Source: Fibrobacter sp. (GTDB lineage Bacteria > Fibrobacterota > Fibrobacteria > Fibrobacterales > Fibrobacteraceae). From it: DNA of 34,861 bases. Of this stretch, positions 21,822 through 30,681 are shown one piece after another. Made by a program: the position numbers and the translations under genes. The notes under the pieces were generated by a model, which was not told where the DNA came from, made no database searches, and saw only the letters and a program-made list of their open reading frames with translations. Position 1 is the stretch's first letter; each line of letters opens with the position of its first letter. The stretch covers positions 1 to 34,861 of the forward strand of contig JAGCPF010000017.1 in the NCBI GenBank assembly GCA_017642335.1, written 5' to 3'.

Positions 21822-22765
21822 TGGCTGCTCTTGACGATCTTATCGACGAATACCTCGGCGTGGCTGTTTCTCCGGCCGAGATGCGCGACCTCGCCCTCAT
21901 GCAGGTCAAGGACGCATCCGTGCAGGACGATGCCGTGCAGAACGCCGTACGCAACCACCAGGGAATCGAGCAGGCGCAACGCTCGGCGCTCGAGGAATAC
22001 CTCCGCATGGCCGACGAACAGGCCGCTGCAGAATCCCAGAGGGCGCTCGAGATGGCACAGCAGAGACTCAACGCGCTCGACCAGAACGCGTCCCTGCTCG
22101 CGTCTACCGTCGGACTCGGCAAGGAAGGCAAGCAGAAGCTCGCAAGCATCGAGGCGGAACGCCAGGCCATCCTGCAGGCGTTCCCGCAGCTCGGACGTGC
22201 GGCCGGCGGTGAAGGCGGCGTGGAACAGCCTGCCGCGTTCGACATCAAGAAGATGCTCTCCGACAAGGACTACTCCCCGGAAACCATCGCGAAGCTGTTC
22301 GAGGAAAACGACTGGGACGTCTGGGACCAGGCGCTCCGTACCGGCGACCTCGACCTGTACCAGGCGATGCTCGACGGCAAGCTCGGGGCCCTTCCGGAAG
22401 GGATGGCCGACAAGATGCGCTTTGTCATAGCCGGCCGTCCGGATACGTCCAAGGACTTGAAACTGAACGACAAGTACGCCCGCCTTCGCGGAGTAATCGG
22501 CGAGACGCAGGGCGACCTGAAGAAAAAGGCCCGCGACGAAGCCGCTGCGACCGCAAACGCAATGGAAAAGGCTGCCGAAGATGAACTTCTCAAACAGTAT
22601 GAAGAAGACATGAATGCGTTCGGAATCTTGGGTGACAGAAAAGCAAGAAAGCGCTATGCCGAAGCACATCCCGAATTCAAGGAAAAAATGAGAGCTTTGA
22701 AAAAGGCTCACAAACTTTCTGCAGAGATGGAATCCAAGGTTCGCCAGGTTTTTGGAGACTTGTAA
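21821..22765 (+). CDS. Putative ejection protein (314 aa)
   Basis: MAALDDLIDEYLGVAVSPAE... is almost entirely helical with long Gln/Ala/Glu coiled-coil stretches (AQRSALEEYLRMADEQAAAE..., LKKKARDEAAATANAMEKAA), like the P22 gp20/gp7 class of pilot proteins. The ATG at 21821 (GGGGAGG upstream) is preferred to an in-frame ATG at 21767, which lies in the previous gene. Base composition changes inside the gene: GC-rich to about 22,570, then markedly AT-rich, marking a recombination joint near its 3' end. Confidence 0.6.
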   Translation: MAALDDLIDEYLGVAVSPAEMRDLALMQVKDASVQDDAVQNAVRNHQGIEQAQRSALEEYLRMADEQAAAESQRALEMAQQRLNALDQNASLLASTVGLGKEGKQKLASIEAERQAILQAFPQLGRAAGGEGGVEQPAAFDIKKMLSDKDYSPETIAKLFEENDWDVWDQALRTGDLDLYQAMLDGKLGALPEGMADKMRFVIAGRPDTSKDLKLNDKYARLRGVIGETQGDLKKKARDEAAATANAMEKAAEDELLKQYEEDMNAFGILGDRKARKRYAEAHPEFKEKMRALKKAHKLSAEMESKVRQVFGDL

Positions 22766-22766
22766 A

Positions 22767-24299
22767 ATGGCTGAAGAAAAGAAGAAAAATGCACAGGATT
22801 TATATAAGGCTGTCGTAGATTTTTACAACAATAGTGACAGGACCGACGAGGAATTCGCTGAAGACTATCCTGGAATCTACTCGCTGTTGAATTCTCCGAT
22901 GGATTCGCTCCAGCGGCAAAAGCTGTTTGGCGATTCGTTGAAGAAGTCTTCTTTTCTTGGCGAGCTTCGCGATATTGACAAAATCAACGAAGGCTTTGAT
23001 TTTTCGGATTACGAAAAGGATGCAGACGATACGGCCGTGTCGTCTCCTGTAAAGATTGGCTCTCGTGATGATGACGGCAAGAGTATCTGGGACAAGGAGT
23101 CGATGGATGGAGTGAATCTTTGGTACAATAAGGCCAAGGAGGTACTTGATCCTGGCCATAAGCTGAAGAACACAGAACTGTATGAGATTTTCAGTGATGA
23201 CAAACTACAGCGCCTTCAGGACATGCAGGAAGGTGAACGAGACTATTGGTTCACCGAACTGCTCAACGGTATGGGATACACGGATGACGACAAGGGTATA
23301 GAAGCTCTTTCGCGAGATCTCGAAACCGTCTTGACAAGAAAGAAAAATGCCGATTTTGCCGACAAGTACGGCAAGGGTAAGGCGCCTTTAAAGTTCTTGT
23401 TTGGCAACGTATTTGAAACTATGGAAGATGGAAGAAAACCGACAGGAGGTGATTTTGTAACAGACGTTGCGTCTAATGTTGCATGGGCTATTCCAGGATC
23501 AACTGTTCTAGGTGCTTTCGGTAAAGCTCAAAAATTGGGAAAGGTTGGCGAAATATTGAACAGTGTTGAAAACGCTAAAACTATTCCCGGCAAGATCGGA
23601 AGAAATTTGATAAGAGCATCTTTGGCTCCTGCTGCAAACGAATCTGTTGATTATGTGTTTGGTACTGATACATCCGAAGAAAAAGCGGATGGAATTGCAG
23701 GAAGATTAAAAAATATTGCAATAAATACAGCAATAAATTGGGCTACACCTTTTCTAGTAAAGGGAGCGTATAATAAAATTTCGTCTTTACTTGGTAATTT
23801 TGGACTAACTCCTGGAGAAACGGCCTTGCTTAACGAGGCAGTGTCTAATCTTATCGATTACGGAAGCAAACAAAATACCGCTACGCAGAAGTTAAAGTTG
23901 ATCCAAGAAGGAAAAGACGCTGCCGAAGAAACAGTTCAATATTTTTCAAAAAGACTTGGAAAAAAAGACAATAATCTTGATGAAGCGACTCTTGCAGAGG
24001 TTACTTCTGAATTGCCAAAGCGTCTGTGGAAAAACGGCACTGCTTTATCAAGAATGATTCTTGAAAATGAAGGAGACTTGCCTTTAGGTGCAGGTCAATT
24101 TGTCGGCTCTTTTGACGATTTGTTAGAATCGGAACTCCTAAAAAATATTGCAAAATCTTCCAAGAGTATGCTTGATGAAACTCTTCCGTTTGTGTCAAAT
24201 TATACAGTGAACAGACTCGGAACTAGCGGTATAGGCGGTTTCCTAATGAATCGTTTCGATAGAACGACAAGACCTTGGGATTACGAAGAAAGAAAATAA
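22767..24299 (+). CDS. Large ejection / internal virion protein (510 aa), AT-rich
   Basis: MAEEKKKNAQDLYKAVVDFY... begins a long helical protein. A central amphipathic/hydrophobic zone (TDVASNVAWAIPGSTVLGAF..., GRLKNIAINTAINWATPFLV) could cross the membrane during genome delivery, as expected for a P22 gp16/gp20-type pilot protein. The C-terminal half is soluble-helical with coiled coil (KLKLIQEGKDAAEETVQYFS). GGAG lies 9 nt before the ATG at 22767. Codons are clearly more A/T-ending than in the capsid genes. It is the last gene before the terminator at 24302. Role by position and composition. Confidence 0.55.
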   Translation: MAEEKKKNAQDLYKAVVDFYNNSDRTDEEFAEDYPGIYSLLNSPMDSLQRQKLFGDSLKKSSFLGELRDIDKINEGFDFSDYEKDADDTAVSSPVKIGSRDDDGKSIWDKESMDGVNLWYNKAKEVLDPGHKLKNTELYEIFSDDKLQRLQDMQEGERDYWFTELLNGMGYTDDDKGIEALSRDLETVLTRKKNADFADKYGKGKAPLKFLFGNVFETMEDGRKPTGGDFVTDVASNVAWAIPGSTVLGAFGKAQKLGKVGEILNSVENAKTIPGKIGRNLIRASLAPAANESVDYVFGTDTSEEKADGIAGRLKNIAINTAINWATPFLVKGAYNKISSLLGNFGLTPGETALLNEAVSNLIDYGSKQNTATQKLKLIQEGKDAAEETVQYFSKRLGKKDNNLDEATLAEVTSELPKRLWKNGTALSRMILENEGDLPLGAGQFVGSFDDLLESELLKNIAKSSKSMLDETLPFVSNYTVNRLGTSGIGGFLMNRFDRTTRPWDYEERK

Positions 24300-24301
24300 A
24301 A

Positions 24302-24322
24302 AAAGCCTCGAAAGAGGCTTTC
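24302..24322 (-). terminator. Bidirectional hairpin terminator, stronger for the minus-strand gene
   Basis: AAAGCCTC-GAAA-GAGGCTTT is a perfect 8-bp stem. Read on the minus strand it is followed by seven T (complement of 24295-24301), ideal for the 93-aa gene; on the plus strand only TTT follows. It lies between convergent genes. Confidence 0.85.
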
Positions 24323-24323
24323 A

Positions 24324-24605
24324 TTATTTCCAGTTTTTTACAACATCTTCTATAAATAGTGAAAATAGGAAAATACCCCATAACGTAACTAGACCAAATC
24401 CAATAGTCTTTAAAATATCACCAAATCCCATTGTTGAACAAATTACCGCTTCTACAAGGCACAATTTAAAGAACGTTCTCTTGCTCATTATGCCGTCAAG
24501 ATCATAATACAAGAAAGGGATTAGAGGCAAACCAATAAGAAATACAGCAAGAGAAACGAAACGCCATCCGTCAGACATAAAGAAATTAGTCAATGATTCT
24601 GTCAT
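24324..24605 (-). CDS. Reverse-strand small membrane protein, probable moron (93 aa)
   Basis: Three hydrophobic spans are visible: FVSLAVFLIGLPLIPFLYY, FFKLCLVEAVICSTMGFGDI and GFGLVTLWGIFLFSLFIEDV, with a short polar N-terminus (MTESLTNFFMSDGWR) and a charged end (VVKNWK). It is the only minus-strand gene inside the late region, is AT-rich, and forms a self-contained unit: promoter TTGCAC-N17-TATATT, GGAGGG ribosome site and its own terminator. Such 'morons' in temperate phages are usually expressed in the lysogen and alter the host envelope or block superinfection. The exact function is unknown. Confidence 0.75.
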   Translation of the reverse strand: MTESLTNFFMSDGWRFVSLAVFLIGLPLIPFLYYDLDGIMSKRTFFKLCLVEAVICSTMGFGDILKTIGFGLVTLWGIFLFSLFIEDVVKNWK

Positions 24606-24641
24606 GATTTTACCCTCCGCTCCAATATTCCTTCATCAATA

Positions 24642-24670
24642 AATATACACAAATATTCCCGAAAGTGCAA
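24642..24670 (-). promoter_or_regulatory. Consensus sigma70 promoter of the moron
   Basis: Minus strand TTGCAC (24670-24665), exactly 17 nt, then TATATT (24647-24642). Transcription would start near 24635, about 30 nt before the ATG at 24605. No repressor site is obvious, so the gene may be constitutively on. Confidence 0.8.
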
Positions 24671-24687
24671 CACTTTTCGGTAACCTT
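24665..24687 (+). promoter_or_regulatory. Motif variant GTGCAA-N10-TAACCTT (site 4)
   Basis: GTGCAA at 24665-24670, 10-nt spacer, TAACCTT at 24681-24687, ending 7 nt before the tailspike ATG. The GTGCAA half is also the complement of the moron -35 box, so this site is weaker evidence for the motif, though the spacing is the same. Confidence 0.35.
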
Positions 24688-24694
24688 TTGGTGT

Positions 24695-27046
24695 ATGCAG
24701 ACGTTTTTCAACCCGACAACACCGTTTTTCGATGCCGAGGGACACCCAATGGTAGGCGCCAGGGTGTCGTTCCTTGACCTTTCGACCAGCGCGAGCCTCA
24801 TCGAGCTCACCGACAACGAGGGGACTCCGCTCCCGAATCCGCTCTTTACTGGAAGCGACGGACGCCTGAGGCTCGAAAACGGCAACGGTGCGCCCGCTGT
24901 CCCCTGTATCGCCGACGGACTCTCCTACAAGGTCGTGGTGGCAAGGAAGACTGGAGTCGAGCCTATCTTCATGGGCGGAATCCTCCAGAATCCGGAGGAA
25001 CTCTACGAGACCCCATTCATCGCGTTTGTCGTGACTGCAATGGGCGGTTCGGGCGCCGGATCCAACACTTCCGTCATAGGAAGCGTCGCAGATGTGCGCC
25101 TGGCAAACAAGACGCTCGGCTCCGTGGTCTGTTCCGGCTACTACGAGGCTGGCGACTGTCCCGCACGCGTTTTTACATGGGTGGAATCGCAGGAACCGCC
25201 CCAGGACAACGGAATCAACGTACTGCGCAATCCGGAAGACAACACCGGATACTGGAAGATGTCGGACCCTCCGGCGGGCACGTGGGATGTCCGCATGGCG
25301 GGCCTCACGCTTTACACTACCGACGCCTCGCAGAACTCGGTCCGTCTCCAGGCCCTGCTCAACGCCGTCGGCGAGCTTCTCGATGTCGAGACGGCTGCCA
25401 CACGGATCTACTTTCCGAAGGGTGTGTGGCACCTCAGTGCCGGGTTCACTTCCTATTCCGAGGTCGTGTTCGGCTACGGTTCCATGCTCCGTTTTACAGG
25501 AAGTTCCAGCAAGGCCGTGAACTTCTTTGGCGGCGTAGAATCATACGGCGCGGAAAACATATCGGACTTGAAACTTTTTGACTGTGTCGATGGCGGTTAC
25601 GTCGCCATACACGCTCCCGAGGCCCACACGTGCTGGGTGCGTCCAAATTCCCATGCTGTGGCGTCCGATACGCTCGTGGTGGATTGGGATTCGGCGATAA
25701 GCACATTCTGGTTCGGCTCCCCGAGGAAGTGCATCGTCAAGGTCGACAGCACGAATGTGATTGCTTTCAACGGCTGCGAAATCGAATGCGACGGGAAACT
25801 GTCCAAGACCGTTGGCTACAGCTTCACGAACTGCCGGTTCACCGACAGGTACTTCAAGGACAACACGTTCAGCGATGACGTCACGCTCTCGGGCTGTACA
25901 CTCGACATCGACGACTTCGCCTCTGTCGAGAACTGGGCGAAGGCCATGCTGATGAACGGAGCGACCGTACTTGATTTCGACGGAAAAAGGTGCGATTCGT
26001 TCACGCTCCAGGCTACGGCCGCGAACAGGTCCTACAGGGTCCTCAATGGAAATTTCGGGAGATTTACGTTCAGAGCGCCTGATTCCGTGACTGACGGAAA
26101 CCAGTCTAATTCGCTGCAGCTCGAACATTGCAGGGTGGAGGAACTCGACGGAGACTGGTTCTGGAAGGATCTCTACGTTATCGACAGCTATGTCGCCGTA
26201 GGCTACAGCGTGTACACCCATACCGATCCCGTAATGGCGACCGACGGGTTGCTCGTAAAGGGGGCCTTACTCGTACGCAATAGCGATGTTGCTGGAATAA
26301 ATGACAGCGGAATTGCCGTCGGTTCCGGGGACAGCGCATACTTGCCTTCGACTGTCACGTTGATGGATTCCAGGATTGTCGGAAATGTCAACGGACTCGC
26401 CGTAGACGCTACAAGGACTTCTTTCTCCGGAGCGGTGAAGCAATGGGCAGGGGATTCAACCGTATTCTCTGTTAAGGGTTGCTTGTTCTCAGGAACGGCC
26501 CATGCCGAAACTCTCGGCACTTCCGCCATTATCGTGGACAACCGGTTCTTGCGTAGCGGGATTCCGGAAGACGCTGTAGTCGGTCCTAACTTGACTTCGT
26601 GCACGTACGAAGTCAACAGCGGAAACTGCCTGCAGAAAAAACTGAAAATCAATGCGCAGAACCGGCTCCGTGTTACGGCAACCTCCCAATCCAACATAGA
26701 TCTCCGTCTTGAATTGAACGTAAGTGAAATCCCTCTGCATCTTTTCGGATGCGTACAGTCGAACATACGAGTCAGATTCGTCGTCGATGTGAGAGAAGCA
26801 ACTGGATCGCAGGACGCGTCAAACACGCAGAACCTGTATTCTACGATAACAGGTAGCGTCATCTATGTGGCTGCAGACCCGAGGACGTTCCAGCTTCCGC
26901 ATTCCGAATCCCCGACTATGCCGGCAATTACGGACGGCGCGTCTCTCCCTCACTCCGTGAATTTGAAAGTTCCGGACGGAATTGACCCTACCAACCAGTA
27001 CGCTGCCATAACCGGCGCTTACATAGAGGCGGAAATAATCGATTAA
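24695..27046 (+). CDS. Tailspike with beta-helix body (783 aa)
   Basis: Receptor-binding spike. The N-terminus (MQTFFNPTTPFFDAEGHPMV) with LFTGSDGRLRLENGNG and PCIADGLSYKVVV looks like a virion-anchoring beta domain (residues about 1-120). From about 200 onward the pectate-lyase/parallel beta-helix pattern appears: RIYFPKGVWHLSAGF, KAVNFFGGVESYGAENISDL, then many short strand repeats (NCRFTDRYFKDNTFSDDVTL, VTLMDSRIVGNVNGLAVD). Such helices in P22-like spikes bind and often cut host polysaccharide; no catalytic residues are assigned. The start is ATG 24695, with no Shine-Dalgarno upstream; GTG at 24665 is unlikely. Confidence 0.75.
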   Translation: MQTFFNPTTPFFDAEGHPMVGARVSFLDLSTSASLIELTDNEGTPLPNPLFTGSDGRLRLENGNGAPAVPCIADGLSYKVVVARKTGVEPIFMGGILQNPEELYETPFIAFVVTAMGGSGAGSNTSVIGSVADVRLANKTLGSVVCSGYYEAGDCPARVFTWVESQEPPQDNGINVLRNPEDNTGYWKMSDPPAGTWDVRMAGLTLYTTDASQNSVRLQALLNAVGELLDVETAATRIYFPKGVWHLSAGFTSYSEVVFGYGSMLRFTGSSSKAVNFFGGVESYGAENISDLKLFDCVDGGYVAIHAPEAHTCWVRPNSHAVASDTLVVDWDSAISTFWFGSPRKCIVKVDSTNVIAFNGCEIECDGKLSKTVGYSFTNCRFTDRYFKDNTFSDDVTLSGCTLDIDDFASVENWAKAMLMNGATVLDFDGKRCDSFTLQATAANRSYRVLNGNFGRFTFRAPDSVTDGNQSNSLQLEHCRVEELDGDWFWKDLYVIDSYVAVGYSVYTHTDPVMATDGLLVKGALLVRNSDVAGINDSGIAVGSGDSAYLPSTVTLMDSRIVGNVNGLAVDATRTSFSGAVKQWAGDSTVFSVKGCLFSGTAHAETLGTSAIIVDNRFLRSGIPEDAVVGPNLTSCTYEVNSGNCLQKKLKINAQNRLRVTATSQSNIDLRLELNVSEIPLHLFGCVQSNIRVRFVVDVREATGSQDASNTQNLYSTITGSVIYVAADPRTFQLPHSESPTMPAITDGASLPHSVNLKVPDGIDPTNQYAAITGAYIEAEIID

Positions 27047-27056
27047 GGAGTTTACC

Positions 27057-29597
27057 ATGCAGGCGCACCTGTCCCCCAGTCCAAAGCTCAGATTTTACGG
27101 TACAGACGGAAAACCTCTTTCCGGCGGATACCTGATTACTTACGACTACACTACATCCCGCACGTGTTCCACGTGGGCGGATGCCGGCATGACGACCAGG
27201 AATCCCGTGCAGATAAGTCTCGATGCCAACGGAGAACCGTCCCAAAACGGGAATCCTGTCTACGTTTTCCTGGAAGAAGGTCGACGGTACAAGTTCCGCT
27301 GGTTCGACAGCGAGATGAACCTGGTCGGAAGTATCCAGCCTGTGCAGACTGCATCGGTCAATTATGGCGACAACAACGTGTTCAACTACTACGCGAGTGT
27401 TGACGGCACGGAACACGAAATTACCGTGACATCGTCCATTGACCCCGAAACGGGTGTGCAGACCTTCTTTATAGGCCTTGATGACGATTTCAAGGAACGG
27501 GTGAGCGACATCGAGGACGAGCTCGACGGCAAGAAGAATAGGCAGAATGAACTCACGTTCAACGGCTCCGCGACAAAGACTGTAAAAAAGATTGTTCAGG
27601 ACGAAAATGGTGAAATGTCCGTTGAATACGAAGATATCGATTTTCCTGAACAGGCTCCGAACGTAAACATCACGAGCCCGAACGGAACGATTTCTGTCAG
27701 ATCCCGTGATGTCGACAATACCAAGACATTTGAAATAGATGTTAATGCTGACGGTGCAGAATGGTTCACTGGTACAGATGTTGATGAACATTTCGTTGGC
27801 AATAATACTACTGTATATGGATTCGCAAAGATTGACGGTAACATTGACTTGGCAGGTTACTACGGACACACATTGCCTTTGAAAGATAGTGTACCATATC
27901 TCGTTATAGAAGAAGTTGATTTGACTACCGTTGGTACATTCAATGAATACAGAGATGTGAAAGTGACCATGTTCAACATGGGTATATCGCACACATCAGA
28001 AGTGTCTGCTACTGTCCGTCTTGATAACACTAATAATTACACACAGACTGTAACACTTGCAGGTATTCTATTCGGTGGTCCTACTGGCTACCCTGAAGAC
28101 TATTATCACGAAGCATATGCGGCAGTTGCCAATAAGTTCGTCGGCAGCGACATTCCAGCCAATCGTTCTGTTAAATTCAAAGTTAACAGAATTGCAGTCT
28201 ATAAGCTGGCAGGCTTGTTAGCAGGGCAGGGTAGCGGTGCTACTTATACTGCTGGTGAAGGTGTCAAAATTGAAAACGATGAAATAAATGTTGATTATGG
28301 CGAAGGACTTGAAGTTGATCCGCAGACGAACAAGCTGAAAGTCAAGATTGGAAACGGCTTGAAGTTCAATGAGGAATCTCTTGAAGTTGAAATTGATTCC
28401 GATGTTGAAGATGTTGTTGAAGCGGTTGAAAAACTTACTGACGATTTGGACAAGAAGATTACTACAACTTATCCATTCGCACAGATTACGATGCAGGGCG
28501 ATTTTGCTGTATTCGGTGTTACCAATACATCAAGAATGATTGGTCAGCTTTTCGCTGTTCCTATTGCATCTGAAATCAGAAAGAACGAAACTATGATATG
28601 CATTAACGCCTTGCAGAGTTTCAACGGCAAAGTTTCGTTCGGTATATTTGAGTATGATTTTGAAGGCAACAATGGTTCGGGTTCTACCTATTGGATTGCA
28701 GACACGGGCGTTGTAGAAGTCAACGCAGGTGAAAATGAATACCCTTTGAAGTATGTAGACCAAGATGTTCACGAATTGCAGTCCTCAAAGCTTTACTACG
28801 CTGTTGTAGCTATTGCGGGTGACGCACCTACATCGGGGCTTTTCCTTGCTGCTGCGCCTAACTACGCTGCCACGTACAACGCTAACCCGAAGTACACATT
28901 GCTTGTAAGCAATATGAATCAGTACATTGATTGGTCTACAGGTACTCTCCAAGGTGCTTGGTTCCAAGGCTACAATGAAGATAACACGATTCCTAGATTG
29001 TTTATGATGTTGCGCAATGGTGATGCCGTTCCACCAATTCCCGTAACAGAACCATTTACAGATATTGGTGCGTACACTCTTGAACACATAAATCGTGTAA
29101 GCAATGTTTTCTCGCTCACTCCCGATGCTAATGGCGGTATTTTCCGAAAGGTTATTCCGCAACAGGATGTTGACATTGTTTCGTTCAGATATGTAGACTA
29201 TCACGGGTCTGTCAACCAAGACCCTTCTACGCCTGTTATCCTAGACGAAACTTACACTCCATTAAAGCAGGTTACTGATGGTTCTTGGACTTTGGGCGAT
29301 TCAGACCAAACGAAGATTGACGGAACCCATTACGTCCACGAATTTACACTTTCTACACCGATTCACCTTACCGCCAATACTCCTTATTGGTTCCTAGTCG
29401 GTGGTAACCTGTCCAACCAAGGTAATGATTGGATAATCAACTACCAATCGCCTTCCGTGTACAACGATTTGCTTTTGGCAAAGAATCTCTACAACGTGAA
29501 TCCGTATATTGTCGGAAACGGCTATGGCGAATACCAAAGCAACGTTCGTGGTATGTACTTACGATTGAGCGATGGTACAAAGACTTGGGTGATTTAA
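27057..29597 (+). CDS. Second large tail fibre / receptor-binding protein (846 aa)
   Basis: The N-terminus (SPKLRFYGTDGKPLSGGYLI, then TYDYTTSRTCSTWADAGMTT) echoes the tailspike's 'F.d.dG.Pl.Ga...fld..t....' and may be a shared virion-anchor domain. A helical joint (DDFKERVSDIEDELDGKKNR) follows at about 150. The rest is beta-rich, with repeated LEVDPQTNKLKVKIGNGL and an exposed fibre-like C-terminus of AT-rich composition (from about 27,600) that is probably recently exchanged. GGAG precedes the ATG. It likely forms a fibre or spike beside the first tailspike. Confidence 0.7.
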   Translation: MQAHLSPSPKLRFYGTDGKPLSGGYLITYDYTTSRTCSTWADAGMTTRNPVQISLDANGEPSQNGNPVYVFLEEGRRYKFRWFDSEMNLVGSIQPVQTASVNYGDNNVFNYYASVDGTEHEITVTSSIDPETGVQTFFIGLDDDFKERVSDIEDELDGKKNRQNELTFNGSATKTVKKIVQDENGEMSVEYEDIDFPEQAPNVNITSPNGTISVRSRDVDNTKTFEIDVNADGAEWFTGTDVDEHFVGNNTTVYGFAKIDGNIDLAGYYGHTLPLKDSVPYLVIEEVDLTTVGTFNEYRDVKVTMFNMGISHTSEVSATVRLDNTNNYTQTVTLAGILFGGPTGYPEDYYHEAYAAVANKFVGSDIPANRSVKFKVNRIAVYKLAGLLAGQGSGATYTAGEGVKIENDEINVDYGEGLEVDPQTNKLKVKIGNGLKFNEESLEVEIDSDVEDVVEAVEKLTDDLDKKITTTYPFAQITMQGDFAVFGVTNTSRMIGQLFAVPIASEIRKNETMICINALQSFNGKVSFGIFEYDFEGNNGSGSTYWIADTGVVEVNAGENEYPLKYVDQDVHELQSSKLYYAVVAIAGDAPTSGLFLAAAPNYAATYNANPKYTLLVSNMNQYIDWSTGTLQGAWFQGYNEDNTIPRLFMMLRNGDAVPPIPVTEPFTDIGAYTLEHINRVSNVFSLTPDANGGIFRKVIPQQDVDIVSFRYVDYHGSVNQDPSTPVILDETYTPLKQVTDGSWTLGDSDQTKIDGTHYVHEFTLSTPIHLTANTPYWFLVGGNLSNQGNDWIINYQSPSVYNDLLLAKNLYNVNPYIVGNGYGEYQSNVRGMYLRLSDGTKTWVI

Positions 29598-29607
29598 GGA
29601 GTTTTCT

Positions 29608-30426
29608 ATGGCTAAACAGAATAAGGTATGCGTTAATCTTGACCAAAGTAATGAACAGAACGGCGGTTTTTCCGATGCAGAAAAGCTGCGAGCTCGCAAC
29701 AATATTGGTGCGGGTGACGGAAAAATCCCTTGGGTGACTATGGGTGGGCAAACACCTGTAGTTGTTAGGAGTGGTTTAAGCGTAGTGAAGTATCAATCGG
29801 GTTATTGCTTACAGAATGACGATGCTTCAATTAAGCTATGGCTTGCTCCCGACTTTGTAGCAGGTGATGCGGGAAAGATTCTAGGTATTGGTGCGGGTGG
29901 TGTTATTGGTTGGCGAAACGCTCCAAGGGAATTACCTTCTGCAACGCAGCAAGATGCCAACAAAGCTCTTATTGTTGATGCTGACGGAAATCCGATTTGG
30001 GGCGAAGTTAAGCCGTCAATCAAGCAGGCAAGCAGGATTGCGGATGTACAGGTAAATTGGACTTATTCGGGTACATCGTCTAATTTCAGCAAGGCTGCAA
30101 TTGTCATTGAAAACCTTACGCCGAACAAGATGCACCGAATCAACTTGAGTGTTGCGTACAGGCAGAATTTTTCAGCGGGTTTTGTTTTTGCGGCAAGTCA
30201 AGAAAGTAACTTAGGCGTTCCCATGGGTTATGGTAGAATTGCTGTAAATACGGGAGTTTACGATGCAGAGTACGATTCATACATTCTTAATACTACTTGG
30301 GATTTACTTTCTAGCAATGAAGGAAAATTATTCATTAACATGGTAGGCGATGCCGACCCGTCTAATACCAGGAATAAAGTATTCATTGAAACATGTCACT
30401 ATCAGGTTGTCCAAACCGAATTGTAA
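29608..30426 (+). CDS. Third tail fibre-like / receptor-binding protein (272 aa)
   Basis: Residues about 20-36 (FSDAEKLRARNNIGAGDG) match the short 'qa..Rn.iga' motif repeated in many tail fibres. The C-terminal 140 residues (about 140-272) form a beta-sandwich-like domain (VQVNWTYSGTSSNFSKAAIV, AGFVFAASQESNLGVPMGYG, FIETCHYQVVQTEL). AAGGAG lies 9 nt upstream. It may be a small receptor-binding tip or a fibre chaperone. AT-rich like its neighbours. Confidence 0.6.
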   Translation: MAKQNKVCVNLDQSNEQNGGFSDAEKLRARNNIGAGDGKIPWVTMGGQTPVVVRSGLSVVKYQSGYCLQNDDASIKLWLAPDFVAGDAGKILGIGAGGVIGWRNAPRELPSATQQDANKALIVDADGNPIWGEVKPSIKQASRIADVQVNWTYSGTSSNFSKAAIVIENLTPNKMHRINLSVAYRQNFSAGFVFAASQESNLGVPMGYGRIAVNTGVYDAEYDSYILNTTWDLLSSNEGKLFINMVGDADPSNTRNKVFIETCHYQVVQTEL

Positions 30427-30435
30427 GGATTAAGA

Positions 30436-30681
30436 ATGAAATTCTCTCTCAAGGACTTGATCAAGCTAATAGCCCCGTATCTCGTCGCAATCGGCGGGGC
30501 TATCGGGGTGTATGCCGACGGGAAATCCAGATTCGAGCTGATGGAGTATAGAGTCCAGGTTGTCGAAAAGGACAAGGACGACTTGCGCAATGACCTGAAG
30601 AGCATCAAGGACGTGCTGTACCGTATAGACACGAGGCTTTCTGTATTTGGTACGAAACTTGAAGAAAGGACGGGACGATGA
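30436..30681 (+). CDS. TM plus coiled-coil protein in lysis position (81 aa)
   Basis: One N-terminal hydrophobic span (LIKLIAPYLVAIGGAIGVYA) with a short Lys-containing tip, followed by a charged coiled coil (FELMEYRVQVVEKDKDDLRN...). This topology suits an i-spanin or an XhlA/holin-like protein, both found next to lysis genes. AAGGA lies 7-8 nt before the ATG; the stop overlaps the DUF1353 start by 4 nt. Which lysis role it has cannot be told from sequence. Confidence 0.55.
   Translation: MKFSLKDLIKLIAPYLVAIGGAIGVYADGKSRFELMEYRVQVVEKDKDDLRNDLKSIKDVLYRIDTRLSVFGTKLEERTGR

Noticed and set aside
24665..24694. Upstream GTG start for the tailspike
   Set aside because: It would place the start in the moron -35 box; ATG 24695 begins the recognisable anchor domain.
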